A stretch of 64,000 nucleotides of DNA from Glycomyces sp. TRM65418 (GCF_019710475.1 NZ_JAJFAX010000002.1:248001-312000), one strand, 5' to 3'. Counted from the stretch's first letter, positions 1 to 8,763 are shown. Notes: generated from the sequence alone by a model not told the origin. Made by a program: numbers and translations.

Positions 1-1
1 G

Positions 2-55
2 GTCGCCGCCGCTATCGGCGCCAAGCCCCGCAATCACCACACCGAGGCGAGCTGA
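2..55 (+). CDS. C-terminal end of a gene cut by the window edge
   Basis: An open frame runs from the window edge to a TGA at 53-55 and encodes about 17 residues ending in HHTEAS. It may be the tail of a gene that starts before the window. Too little is visible to assign a family, and a chance frame cannot be excluded. Confidence 0.3.
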   Translation, partial: VAAAIGAKPRNHHTEAS

Positions 56-162
56 AAAGCGCCCGCACTGGTGGGCGTAGGGCGCCCGAGGCGGCGACGA
101 GGAGAGGCTCGCGCGCGCTCCCTTTCAGAGGTATGCCGAGACCGGGGCTGCTGACCGCGGGT

Positions 163-190
163 CCTGTCGCGGTGTCAGCGTCGCGACAGG
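163..190. other. Inverted repeat upstream of the hydrolase gene
   Basis: CCTGTCGCG at 163-171 pairs exactly with CGCGACAGG at 182-190 around a 10-base centre. It lies about 80 bases before the hydrolase start at 270. It could be an operator or a hairpin in the leader; no regulator gene sits next to it. The rest of 56-254 holds no recognisable gene. Confidence 0.35.
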
Positions 191-269
191 GCCGTGTCAG
201 GCCACGGGGCGAGAGTGGTCCTCATGAGCGGGGAACACTCCCCGCGACCCGTACATGAAGGAGTGCACG

Positions 270-1133
270 ATGCACACGCACACCGCCCCCTGGACCGGCA
301 TGATCGCCACTGAAGACACCGCTCTGGCCTGCACCGACACTGGTGGCGACGGTACCGCGGTCATCTACCTCAACGGCCAGTTCGCGACCCAGGGGTACTG
401 GCGCAAGACCATCGCCGAGCTCGGTCCGCAGTGGCGCCACATCACCTTCGACGAGCGCGGCCGCGGCCGCAAGTCCAAGACCTCCTCGGACTACTCCGTG
501 GAGGCCGCGATCCGCGACGTCGACGCCGTCCTGGCCGCCCGCGGCGTGGAGCGGGCCGTGGTCGTGGGCTGGTCCTACGGCGCGGTCGTGGCGGCCATGT
601 GGGCCCACCGCAACCCCGAGCGCGCCCTGGGCGTGGTGCTGGTCGACGGGTGCTTCCCGTACGACTGGATGGACGAGGCGATGGAGCAGCGGATCCGCAA
701 GCTGTTCAAGCGGATGCGACCGGTCATGGCCCTGCTGCGCCCGACCGGTCTCACCCCGCGTCTCAACGCCGAGGAGCAGGCCCGGAGCAACATCGAACTG
801 GGCTGGCTCTCCCGTGCGGACACGCTCGGCCCGGTCCTGGACGCCATCGCCGTCCCCACCCGGTACGTGGTCGCCTCGGGCACCTCCCTGGGCAGCAAGG
901 GCGATGAGCAGGAGCGGATCCGCACCAGCCTGGCGGGTGTGACGGCCCGCAACGCCAACATCGAGGTCGCCGCGAAAGTGGCGAGCAACCACGGCGCGAT
1001 CCTCAGCAAGGACTTCGGTGCCGTCGCCGAGGCCACCCGCGAGGTCGCCGCCCTCGGCGGCGGGGCCAGTCAGGACCGTGGCCCGCGACGGGGACGAGTC
1101 ACGGGCGCCCGTGCCTGTGCCGCCGGTCGGTGA
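270..1133 (+). CDS. Alpha/beta hydrolase
   Basis: About 287 residues with the alpha/beta hydrolase layout: an oxyanion strand (VIYLNGQFATQGYW), an FDERGRGRS-like segment and the nucleophile elbow GWSYGA with Ser as nucleophile. The late SNHGAIL segment probably carries the catalytic His. An ATG 15 bases upstream (255) is in frame, but AAGGAG at 258-263 lies between the two ATGs at ideal spacing for the second, so 270 is preferred. The substrate is unknown. The last 25 or so residues are Arg/Gly-rich and look like read-through into non-conserved sequence. It is convergent with the SRPBCC gene at 1144, only 10 bases away. Confidence 0.8.
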   Translation: MHTHTAPWTGMIATEDTALACTDTGGDGTAVIYLNGQFATQGYWRKTIAELGPQWRHITFDERGRGRKSKTSSDYSVEAAIRDVDAVLAARGVERAVVVGWSYGAVVAAMWAHRNPERALGVVLVDGCFPYDWMDEAMEQRIRKLFKRMRPVMALLRPTGLTPRLNAEEQARSNIELGWLSRADTLGPVLDAIAVPTRYVVASGTSLGSKGDEQERIRTSLAGVTARNANIEVAAKVASNHGAILSKDFGAVAEATREVAALGGGASQDRGPRRGRVTGARACAAGR

Positions 1134-1143
1134 CCGCCCGCGG

Positions 1144-1857
1144 TCACCGACCGCGCCACCAGTCGGCCCACTGCCGCTCCAGCTCCGCGAACTCCTCGAC
1201 CGGGAGTCCGAAGGTGCTCAGGACGACCTTCGACGCGCCGGTGGAGCCGGTGCCGGAGGCCTGCGCCCCTACGACCACTAGGAGGCCCGCGCCCCACTCG
1301 TCCACCGTCACGCCGAGCTGGTGCTCCGAACGGAACCAGACCTCGCCGGCGATGTCCTGGGCCGCCACCGTCGCGGTGTAACGCGTGCCCGGCGGCGCTC
1401 CGACCGGACCGTCGAGGCGGAGCCGCCCGGTGACGGCCTCCAGGGCGGCATCGGGGCCGCTGAACAGCAGCGTACGGCGCGTCGCGCCGGGCTGGCGTTC
1501 GACGGCGAACCGCAGTTGGTGCATGAACGTCGTCCAGCCCTCGGTGACCTCGTCGTAATAGGCGTCCCAGTCCGGGTTCCCGGACAGCGGCGCGCGAGTG
1601 AGCGTGACCCGGGCCCCGGAGCCGTGCGGTCGGACCTCGAACCGGTCCCCACCGTTGGCGATCAGCGTGCGCCGCTCGGCGTCCTCGACGACGTCGGTGA
1701 AGTAGATCGAGTCGATCTCGGCATCGAGCTCGGCGGCATCCCAGCCGTGCCACTGCCGGATGACACCCCGGTCGCGCAGCGACCGCCATACCTCGTCGGC
1801 GGGGGCCGCCACGGTGACCTGAATCCGCGGCGTCGCGGAAGTGCCGTCGTCATTCAT
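1144..1857 (-). CDS. SRPBCC/AHSA1-like ligand-binding protein
   Basis: A 237-residue protein with the START/SRPBCC pattern. It begins RIQVTVAAPADEVWRSLRD, followed by RQWHGWDAAELDAEI, typical of AHSA1 (activator of Hsp90 ATPase-like) proteins. These bind hydrophobic ligands in a helix-grip cavity; the ligand here is unknown. The start ATG overlaps the end of the upstream ArsR gene by 8 bases, so the two are translationally coupled. ArsR-SRPBCC pairs are a common actinobacterial arrangement in which the regulator controls its own operon. The second half (from about residue 150) is less typical and may be a second, degenerate domain. Confidence 0.8.
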   Translation of the reverse strand: MNDDGTSATPRIQVTVAAPADEVWRSLRDRGVIRQWHGWDAAELDAEIDSIYFTDVVEDAERRTLIANGGDRFEVRPHGSGARVTLTRAPLSGNPDWDAYYDEVTEGWTTFMHQLRFAVERQPGATRRTLLFSGPDAALEAVTGRLRLDGPVGAPPGTRYTATVAAQDIAGEVWFRSEHQLGVTVDEWGAGLLVVVGAQASGTGSTGASKVVLSTFGLPVEEFAELERQWADWWRGR

Positions 1858-2470
1858 CGTTCTGCTCCTCTTCGGCTGGATCGGTTGCGGTGGCGGGGGC
1901 AGGGTGCCCGCCGATCACCACGCGGTAGGGGCGACCCGCAGGGTCGTCGAAATCGTCGGCGGCGCGGCGCAGGGCATCGGTCAGGTGCTCGGTGAACCGG
2001 TGCACGTCCGCCGCGCTCGCGAAGCGGAGATCGGCCTCGATCGTGAACGTGAGCAGGCGCTTGCCCTGCTCTTCCGCCTTGACCTGCATGCGGGCGACGT
2101 CCCGCACGGTGGTGGCGGCGACTCCGACGAGGTGCTCCGCCGCGAACTGGTCCTGAAGGCGCGTCGCCTGATCGGGCGACGCGGGTTCCCCGTCGAGCAC
2201 GGTGGGATCGACGACGAACGCCCCCGGCTTGGCTCGGACGATCCGTTCGACGCACCCGCGGCGGCGCCGCTCTTCGACCAGTTCCACGAGCTCGACCGCC
2301 TCCAGGGCCCGCAGATGGTAGTTCACCCGCTGGCGGGGCAGGTCGAGCGCGGCGGCGAGCTGCGTCGCCGAGGCGGGCTCGCGCAGGTGGCGCAGCAGTC
2401 GTCTGCGCAGCGGAGACAGCGCCGCCATCACCCGCTCGGGGTCCTCGACGAAGGTCATAGCGTGGCCCAT
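1850..2470 (-). CDS. ArsR-family winged-helix transcriptional regulator
   Basis: About 206 residues from ATG at 2470. The N-terminal winged helix-turn-helix is clear: LSPLRRRLLRHLREPASATQLAAALDLPRQRVNYHLRALEAVELVEL, with the DNA-reading helix around residues 40-55. The remainder is predicted helical and acidic, with no metal-binding Cys motif, so metal sensing is unlikely. The frame stays open upstream to 2758, but the ATG at 2470 follows a promoter-like region and a perfect operator palindrome. It is co-transcribed with the SRPBCC gene and is probably autoregulated. Confidence 0.85.
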   Translation of the reverse strand: MGHAMTFVEDPERVMAALSPLRRRLLRHLREPASATQLAAALDLPRQRVNYHLRALEAVELVELVEERRRRGCVERIVRAKPGAFVVDPTVLDGEPASPDQATRLQDQFAAEHLVGVAATTVRDVARMQVKAEEQGKRLLTFTIEADLRFASAADVHRFTEHLTDALRRAADDFDDPAGRPYRVVIGGHPAPATATDPAEEEQNDE

Positions 2471-2484
2471 GGGTTCCAGTATCC

Positions 2485-2508
2485 ATTTGACAGTTATATT
2501 TGTCAAAT
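2485..2508. promoter_or_regulatory. Palindromic operator and promoter of the ArsR operon
   Basis: ATTTGACA at 2485-2492 and TGTCAAAT at 2501-2508 form a perfect 8-base inverted repeat around an AT-rich 8-base centre, 15 bases before the ArsR start. On the minus strand the palindrome contains TTGACA, a consensus -35 box. About 18 bases on there is ATACTG as a possible -10. Repressor binding would block the promoter directly. Confidence 0.75.
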
Positions 2509-2750
2509 AGGCGAGCACCGCCCGCGTCATCAACGACCCGGGCCTCAACAGGGAAGGCCGCCATGCCCTCCACCGGCACGTGCGCGCCCCGTCACGCGGA
2601 TGAAGCGCTGGAATATGCCGCCGTCGCGGTTGGGATGCGGCTGAAGCGAAGGCGGGAAGCCCATGCAGAAGTCTCGTTCGAGTGAGGTCGTGTCGTCCTT
2701 GCCCTGGTGACGCATAGTGAGCGGCAGCGGGCTCGTGGATTCCTCGAGGG

Positions 2751-3409
2751 GTGACCACTCAGAGCATCAAAGAGCGACCGCTGCCGCGCCTCGAACATAG
2801 GACCGGCCTGGACACCGAGCAGCTGCTGCATGTCGAAGCTCCGGAACCGGTGGTCTCGACCTGCCTCGACCGCCTGGCGTCGAAGCTGCGCGAGCAGACG
2901 GTCCGCTCCGACCTGGTGGTCGACGGGTTCCTCATCCCCACCCGCGACCTCATCACTCCGGCAGGGCTCTTCTCCGGCAAACGCCACCGGCCGGGCCTGA
3001 ACGCGCACGTCATCACCGATCGTCGCGGGCGAGTGATCGACGACGGGCGCATCGTGGTCGACTCGGTCCACGATGCCAAGGCTCAAGGAGTCAGGGCTGG
3101 CGAAAGCCTTCGAGATTCACACACGACCGGGGACGGGCCGCGCCTGATCGGCGACCTCGGCCCTCTCTGCGTCGTGCCGCTCACCCCGTACCCGAAACCG
3201 GACTACCGCGAGCTGACCGCCGCCGAACCGCTGTTCAACCGGCAGGTCAATCGCCGCCGCTGGTCGTCGAGCAGGGCATCGCACCTCTTCACTCGTGAAA
3301 GGTCCTCGCCACCGGCTTCCGCCGGCCGCTCCCGAAAGCCGACCGGACCCTCCAGCCCGCGATCAAACTCCAAATGTACCGACGTCACTCAGAAGTGGCT
3401 TTCGCATGA
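2751..3409 (+). pseudogene. Broken IS5-family (DDE) transposase remnant
   Basis: The frame from 2751 encodes a DDE-transposase core: VVDGFLIPTRD, then GLFSGKRHRPGLNAHVITD, as in IS5-type transposases where a catalytic Asp precedes the G-x-F/I-x-T segment. Downstream, ELTAAEPLFNRQVN is followed by a shifted frame reading VVEQGIAPLHS, a stop, then KVLATGFRRPLPKADRTLQ and MYRRH up to a TGA at 3407-3409. That is the usual IS5 C-terminus, split by at least one frameshift and one stop. The middle is shortened and the N-terminal DNA-binding part is missing. Flanking terminal repeats were not recognised. Confidence 0.7.
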
Positions 3410-3473
3410 GCTTGCGGCCCTGGCCGCCAGGTGCAGCCCCGTCTCTCGGGCGAGAGGCGGGGGCTTCTGCTTG

Positions 3474-4154
3474 TCAGACCGGGCTGTCGACGCCCAGGGT
3501 GATGCTGGAGCCGTCGGGGAACTCCAGGAGGTGGAAGACGCCCTCAACGGATCCCTTGGGCTTGCGCCGGTCCCGGCCGCGGTCCCAGTACCGGTCGGCG
3601 GTCAGCTCGAACGCCGGGGCGGTCGTCACCGGGCCGAGCCGCCGGTCCTGTTGGCCGGGGGACCATTTGCTCGGCAGGTCGAAGTCCATCTTCAGCAGGC
3701 CGAGGCGGTCCTCGGTCGATTCGGGGGCCGTCTCCCGCTGGTCGTGGTCGCGCACCTCGACGAAGGCGAAGCGCCGGTCGGTGAGGATCCAGACGCCGGT
3801 CTTCCCGCGCGCCGCGTCGGCGAGCGACGGCGCCCGGCAGTCGGATCGCGGACCGGAGACGGTCACCGGCACGACGCTTCTTGGGCTCAACTCTGGAAAG
3901 AAATTCGGGTGCAGGTAGATCTCGATCAGCTTGGCGGCCGCCCTGGTCGTGGTGACCAGGGTCGTCTTCAACGCGGACAGGACGAAGCGCTTCGGGCTCC
4001 CGTCGCGCTCTCGTCCCCGCACGTCGTAGGCGGTGTTCGCGGGCGAGACCCCGACCGCGAACAGGACCTCCTCGCCGGGGCGCAGGTATTGCGAGTGCAT
4101 CACCGACCGTGCGTCGAGGTCGGGATCGAAGCCGCGGTACTGCGTCTGCTCCAT
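3474..4154 (-). CDS. Conserved hypothetical protein with a VWILTDRRF motif
   Basis: About 226 residues from ATG at 4154, with AAGGA about 10 bases upstream. No signal peptide or membrane segment is visible. The segment VWILTDRRFAFVEV resembles the strand-turn motif of bacterial PH-like domains (often ...TDRRL...), and a second strand-rich part ends in VFHLLEFPDGSSITLG. A PH-like fold is a guess from these motifs. The protein is flanked by the IS5 remnant and a long gene-poor stretch, so it may belong to the accessory segment. Function unknown. Confidence 0.6.
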   Translation of the reverse strand: MEQTQYRGFDPDLDARSVMHSQYLRPGEEVLFAVGVSPANTAYDVRGRERDGSPKRFVLSALKTTLVTTTRAAAKLIEIYLHPNFFPELSPRSVVPVTVSGPRSDCRAPSLADAARGKTGVWILTDRRFAFVEVRDHDQRETAPESTEDRLGLLKMDFDLPSKWSPGQQDRRLGPVTTAPAFELTADRYWDRGRDRRKPKGSVEGVFHLLEFPDGSSITLGVDSPV

Positions 4155-5337
4155 GGGGATTCGTCCTTCGGTTCCGGCCGCGGGGCGCTGGGGGAGCGGC
4201 ATCCCGAACGTTAGCGGTCGGCCACCTGCAGCGGGGTACCGTCGTCCCGCGCCGGCAGTGGCCTGAAGGGGGCTCTGACGTGCGGTGCTGTCCGCCGACG
4301 GCGTCGTCTCCTGCCGGAGTCCCGCCGGTGTCCCGCCTCCTGTGAGAGGGCGGGTCACTGCGCGGGTTCGGCCGCGGCGAAGGCGTGTTCGAGGCCGGGG
4401 TGGACGGCCGGCGGCGTCTTCGCATCCGCGCCGGGCTCCGCAGTGCCCACCGCCCACGCCTGGGCTCACCGGGCAAGCTCGGTCGCGACCATCGTCCGGG
4501 AGCAAAGGAAGCTGCACGGTCGTGGACCAGTGACGACTGGACATGGCCAGACCGCCTTCGCGCCGATCGACCGTGTGCCAGGTGCGCAGCGGCCCTATAG
4601 CGGTCCCGGCTAGCGTCGTCATCGATGATTCGGAGAGTTTTCACAGGTAGAATGCCTGATCTCAGGCGGACGCGCATACGTCTGAGAAGCGGAGGACCGT
4701 CATCGGCGCACCAGTCCGGCCGTGGATGACAGGTGGACAGGTTGCCGAGAATGGTTAACCCGCAGGTCAAGAGCAGCTTTCGAAACCATAGGTTCTCGGT
4801 TCGAGTCCGAGGGGGCCTACCAACACAAACCCCTGACCTGTAGTTTCATTTCTTCACGCGCCTGTCTAGCTATGTGAAAGCGCTTTCCTACGATCCTCCG
4901 TGGATGTGGTGTGGATGGGCCAGAGGCCTTCTCTTTGTGGACAGTCGTTGGCCGGGCCGCGCCCGGCGAACTGGTTCATAATATTGCCCATCTTTGTCGG
5001 CAGTATCTACGGCTCGACACGCTGGTCACTGAGGGACGATGGCATCCAGGGGCCTGATCCGATGCTCACCATCGAAGGTCTCGGGCGCCTCGACCCCGCC
5101 CCGATCGCCGAGTGGCGCAAGGGTCGGATCGATGAGCATGACGCCCGGGCCCGGGCCATATACGGCAACATGATCGGCATCGTCCGCCAGTCCCGTTCGC
5201 GTCGCGCCGACAGCTGCGATGAAACCGGGCCCCTGAGCGCCTGCGGTTGACGCCTGCCAGTCTCGTCACCAATGGAGCTTCCCAGGATTCTGTGACCGTG
5301 GTAACTTCCACGGAACGTCTTCGATGGGAACCCCTCC
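4155..5337. other. Gene-poor 1.2 kb stretch with a tRNA fragment
   Basis: No convincing gene was found here. Base composition is visibly less GC-rich than the flanks, especially 4600-5040. It contains the tRNA 3' end described separately. A possible 116-codon frame at 4900-5250 has no family signature and poor codon bias. A CCGTGG/CCACGG hairpin (5296-5301 with 5308-5313) lies just before the zinc-ribbon gene. Confidence 0.5.
4772..4822 (+). pseudogene. tRNA 3'-end fragment, probable integration footprint
   Basis: Bases 4795-4811 fold into a textbook T arm: CTCGG stem, TTCGAGT loop, CCGAG stem. It is followed by GGGGCCT, discriminator A and CCA at 4820-4822, as in the 3' half of a tRNA acceptor stem. 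A partner AGGCCCC and a D arm are not found upstream, and the bases before the T arm do not form a proper anticodon stem. It is therefore not a complete tRNA. Integrating elements carry such 3' ends as attachment sites and leave them behind on excision or decay. Confidence 0.6.
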
Positions 5338-6060
5338 ATGCCAAAGACACCTTCGCCGCGACCGGTCGACCGCTACTGCGTGCAGTGTGAGGCCCTGGTG
5401 CTGTTCCCCGACTGGACTGCCTGCAAATACTGCGGCGGCAGATTGACCGCGAACAAACCGCTGCGCGGAGCCTCGTCTCGGGCGCGCACGCTTAAGCGGA
5501 AGCAGCGCGCCGCGCGCGAACGGAGCCCGGAGAGCGGAGCAAAGTCGGTCCCAACCCAGCCGCGCGGTCGGGTCTCCGCGGTAGCTGGACGGATGCCCAA
5601 TGGCTCAGCCTCGCCGTTCTGCGAGGTCTGCGGGAAATACGCGAAGAAGAACAGCACGCGCTGTCGGCCCTGCGAAGGCGAGCCAAAGGCGGCGAAGCAG
5701 CCCCAGTCCAATGATGTCGCTCGACCGGCGAGTCGGAAGCAGCGAGCTAAAGCGCGGAAGACCGCGCAGCAAGCCAAGACCGAGCGTGAGATCCGGGCAT
5801 CGGGTCGGTGCGAGTGCTGCGGACTCAACGCCAAGACCGAACGGCAGTACTGCGCAAGATGTACTGAGTTGCTCCGCCCCGGAGTTCGCGCCATCGCGAT
5901 CCAGGTGGTTCCGGCCCCGCGGAAGCCGCCGCGGTCGGAGCGTAGGACTACAGGTCCCCTCAAGACCCGCACCTATACCCCGCCTGAGAACGATCCCCGG
6001 ATCACCAATGACTACGCGAAGGGGATGCGGGGCAGGCCCGCCGGCGAGTTCGGGGATTGA
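5338..6060 (+). CDS. Basic protein with three zinc-ribbon-like CxxC modules
   Basis: A 240-residue protein with three four-Cys modules. The first is CVQC...CKYC near residues 14-32, the second CEVC...CRPC near 99-116, and the third CECC...CARC near 159-175. They are separated by long Lys/Arg/Gln-rich linkers. Zinc binding with a nucleic-acid or protein-binding role is likely from this pattern, but no named family was recognised. Codon choice is less GC-biased than in the core genes, and it sits between the tRNA fragment and the LPXTG protein, which suggests acquisition by transfer. There is a small hairpin just upstream and only a weak ribosome-binding site. Confidence 0.65.
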   Translation: MPKTPSPRPVDRYCVQCEALVLFPDWTACKYCGGRLTANKPLRGASSRARTLKRKQRAARERSPESGAKSVPTQPRGRVSAVAGRMPNGSASPFCEVCGKYAKKNSTRCRPCEGEPKAAKQPQSNDVARPASRKQRAKARKTAQQAKTEREIRASGRCECCGLNAKTERQYCARCTELLRPGVRAIAIQVVPAPRKPPRSERRTTGPLKTRTYTPPENDPRITNDYAKGMRGRPAGEFGD

Positions 6061-6260
6061 ACTCCGTTCCGCGCTGCTCCGGTATTGCGCTTGGACCGCG
6101 CCCACCAGGAGCGACTCCGTCCAAGGGGCTCCCGGCATCAGTTCTATAAAGGCCGTTTTCTGATGCAACCGATATCCACCGCTGCACGTGTTGCTTTCCG
6201 GAGCCGGATCGCTGGGTCCTGTTCCACCCCCTGAGGCAGCGACAATCGAATCGGAAACCC

Positions 6261-7889
6261 ATGACCCATAAGATCCCCTTCGCCAAGCGCGGCGCGCTCC
6301 GCGCGGGTGCGGTCCTCGCCGCGACCGCGTTCGGCACCGCCGTTGCGCTCCCGGCCCAGGCCCAGAGCGAGTTTGAGCTCGACGGATACGCCTTCCCTGT
6401 GGAAGACACCTTCTACACCGGCTGGACCGAAGAGACCCGGAGCCAGGCCGGCCAGTTCTACGCCTCGGCTTACGGCGACGACGAAACCGAGCTCGGTAAC
6501 GTCCACGTCGTCTTCGGCCTCTCCGACGACCTCGGCGGCCTCGCCCTTGAGACCTCCGACGAGCACTGCACCGCCGAAGGCATCACCATCACCTGCGACT
6601 TCACTGACGTGACCACGTACATGGACACGGTCTGGGTCGACTTCAACCTGCTCGTATCCGAGACTGTCCACGCCTATGACACCGTCGACTGGTCCGTCAG
6701 CGTCCAGCCCACCTCGGCAGAGGCGCCGGCCGTCTTCGGCGGCACCTGGGAGTTCTCCCCGACCGAAGACGACTACGCCCAGTACCTCGTCTCCGGCTCC
6801 ACCCACGAAGGTGTCGTCCCCGGCTCCTCCCTCACCCCCGACGTGGCCTTCATGAAGGCCAACGAAGGCACCTACAACGACGTCTACTTCTACATCAGCG
6901 ACGGCAACCCCCTCCTCCAGACCGCCGCTGAGTACAGCAACTGCGGCCTGGTCGAATGGGGCGGCGTCATGTGCGTCCTTGAAGGCCTCGCTCCCGAACC
7001 GGGCGTCGTCTACGAGCTCTCCGCGGACACTCCGCTCACGGTGACCCTGGACGCGAATGCCCCGGGTCCGTTCGAATACAACGCCTGGTACAGCGTCGAA
7101 GCCTTCGACATGTGGAACCGTGACGAGATCGACAGCCTCGACTACTTCGACGCCGACACCGAACTCGTCTTCGAAGCGACCGACCGCGCCGCCATCGAGG
7201 ACAACCCGGTCACGGTCGTCTCCACTGAGAACCCGTACAACCTCGCCATCACCGCGAACGACATCGACGTCGCGAAGGGCGAGACCGCGGTTGTCGACAT
7301 CACCGTCGAGAACTCGGGCCCGGCCGATGCAGTTGCCCAGCCCCACCCGGGCAGCGGCGAAGGCAGCTTCCTTTACGCGATCCAGCTTCCCGCAGGGGTG
7401 GAGACCGACGCCGAGCTCCAGGAGAACGGGTATTTCACGACCGCCGGAGACAACCACTGCACGGTGGCCGCCGAGAACGAATGGCTCGCCGAAACCGACC
7501 CGGCGCTCTACCGCCTTGAGCGCCTTGACGTGGTGTGCTCGATCTGGGGCGACATCGAGTCCGGCGCGACGCTGACCCTCGACCTCCCGGTCAAGGTCAC
7601 CGGTGACCCCGGCGCCGAAGGCACCGCCGTGGTCCTCGAATCCGCCGAACTCTGGACCGATGAGGAACTCGCATACTGGGACTTGACCACCGAGGACTTC
7701 CCGATCCTCGACGGCGACCTCGACGACAACAGCGGCTCCTTCAGCCTGAAGGGCGGCAACGGCTCCGGACAGCTGCCGGTGACCGGTATGCCCCTCGCCG
7801 TCATCGGTAGCGCGGCCGTCGTTGCGCTCGCCGCAGGTGCGGTCGTGTTCGTGCTCATGCGCCGCCGCAAGGCCGCCGCCGAGTGGTAG
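6261..7889 (+). CDS. Sortase-anchored (LPXTG) surface protein
   Basis: A 542-residue secreted protein. The N-terminus has an Arg/Lys-rich start, a hydrophobic core and an Ala-x-Ala cleavage region (PAQAQS) near residues 33-37. The C-terminus has LPVTG at about 505-509, a hydrophobic segment and a basic RRRK tail: a complete cell-wall sorting signal. The acidic, strand-rich body (about 40-500) contains a repeat-like segment DIDVAKGETAVVDITVENSGPADA that resembles a DUF11/CARDB-type Ig-like domain. Six or more Cys residues could form disulfides. No sortase gene lies in the window. It is probably an adhesin or wall decoration; the ligand is unknown. Confidence 0.8.
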   Translation: MTHKIPFAKRGALRAGAVLAATAFGTAVALPAQAQSEFELDGYAFPVEDTFYTGWTEETRSQAGQFYASAYGDDETELGNVHVVFGLSDDLGGLALETSDEHCTAEGITITCDFTDVTTYMDTVWVDFNLLVSETVHAYDTVDWSVSVQPTSAEAPAVFGGTWEFSPTEDDYAQYLVSGSTHEGVVPGSSLTPDVAFMKANEGTYNDVYFYISDGNPLLQTAAEYSNCGLVEWGGVMCVLEGLAPEPGVVYELSADTPLTVTLDANAPGPFEYNAWYSVEAFDMWNRDEIDSLDYFDADTELVFEATDRAAIEDNPVTVVSTENPYNLAITANDIDVAKGETAVVDITVENSGPADAVAQPHPGSGEGSFLYAIQLPAGVETDAELQENGYFTTAGDNHCTVAAENEWLAETDPALYRLERLDVVCSIWGDIESGATLTLDLPVKVTGDPGAEGTAVVLESAELWTDEELAYWDLTTEDFPILDGDLDDNSGSFSLKGGNGSGQLPVTGMPLAVIGSAAVVALAAGAVVFVLMRRRKAAAEW

Positions 7890-7910
7890 ACCCCTCCGGG
7901 CACTGACCGC

Positions 7911-7944
7911 GTTTCGGGCCCGGCCCTACGGCCGGGCCCGAAAC
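7911..7944 (+). terminator. Strong hairpin terminator after the LPXTG gene
   Basis: GTTTCGGGCCCGGCC at 7911-7925 pairs perfectly with 7930-7944 around the loop CTAC, 22 bases after the LPXTG stop codon. There is no T-tract, which is common for actinomycete terminators. Confidence 0.8.
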
Positions 7945-8001
7945 CGCAACTGCCAGTACGTTCGCCTCTGGTGGCGAACCAAGCCTGAAAGTGCCTACTG
8001 A

Positions 8002-8202
8002 AGCGCGTCGAATTTCGCCAACATCACGAGTCTGGTCTTCTCGACCGTCGACTCGCCGCTGGTGAAGGCCGCCGCATTCGGCTTCGGCCTCCGGGCGGCC
8101 GTGAAGAAGCGCAACCGTGACGTCGACGAGCAGCAGGTGCACCGCATGATCGAGGCCTCCCACCAGAGCAAGCGCCGAAGCCGCCGATTCAATGAAACCT
8201 GA
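8002..8202 (+). pseudogene. C-terminal gene fragment, start missing
   Basis: Directly after an in-frame stop (7999-8001), an open frame of 66 codons reads plausibly as protein (SLVFSTVDSPLVKAAAFGFG, then a basic helix ending RRSRRFNET). It contains no usable start until well inside. It looks like the tail of a decayed gene rather than an intact one. Family not recognised. Confidence 0.35.
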
Positions 8203-8211
8203 AACCAGTTC

Positions 8212-8706
8212 TTACGCTTCGCCGGTGTAGGAGGTGAGCAGGGCCTGTTGGTAGTCCAGGATGTCGCGCATCCGCTCACTGCGTTCTTCGAACGCGCGGG
8301 TGACGATCGGGTCGGGGCAGATGCGGACGAGTTCGAACTCGTAGCACTGGCTGAGGACTTCGAGGGTGCGGCTGGGGGTGAGGACGGTGTCGAGCTCGTC
8401 GAAGCACAACCCGAGCGCGAGCACGATCCCCATCGTCCCCGGCGCTTCGGCCCGGTTCTGCTGGACCGTCAACTCGGAGAGCACTTCGGGGGTCGCTCCG
8501 GCGAGGGTCCGGCCCTGTTGGAGGGCGGCGCGGAGGGTGGCGAGGGTGCGGTCGACGTAGGCGCTGAGACCGGGGTCTTCGATGGGGCGCTCGGTGGTGG
8601 CCATGGACCAGCCGAGGACGTCGACGGCGATGCGGAAGCGGTCCCGAGCCGACACGTCCTCGAGAGGCTCCTCGAAGCGGCTCATCTCCGCGTCCCACAA
8701 CTCCAT
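8212..8706 (-). CDS. Putative immunity protein of the deaminase toxin locus
   Basis: A 164-residue, acidic, mostly helical protein without signal or membrane segments. The start ATG at 8706 has AGGGGA about 7-9 bases upstream. It is the last gene of a five-gene same-strand cluster and lies 57 bases after the toxin gene. That position and its size are typical of immunity proteins in polymorphic toxin systems, which bind and block the toxin domain in the producing cell. No sequence family was recognised, so the immunity role is inferred from position only. Confidence 0.55.
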   Translation of the reverse strand: MELWDAEMSRFEEPLEDVSARDRFRIAVDVLGWSMATTERPIEDPGLSAYVDRTLATLRAALQQGRTLAGATPEVLSELTVQQNRAEAPGTMGIVLALGLCFDELDTVLTPSRTLEVLSQCYEFELVRICPDPIVTRAFEERSERMRDILDYQQALLTSYTGEA

Positions 8707-8763
8707 ACTCGAATCCCCTCAGCAACTGGTCGCAATACGCGCATGCGACGCTGTTTTCCCTGG

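Noticed and set aside
4772-4822. Complete tRNA gene
   Set aside because: The T arm and CCA end are perfect, but there is no matching 5' acceptor strand, D arm or proper anticodon stem, so it is a fragment.
4900-5250. 116-codon plus-strand frame in the gene-poor stretch
   Set aside because: No family signature, weak start signal and mixed codon bias; probably chance.
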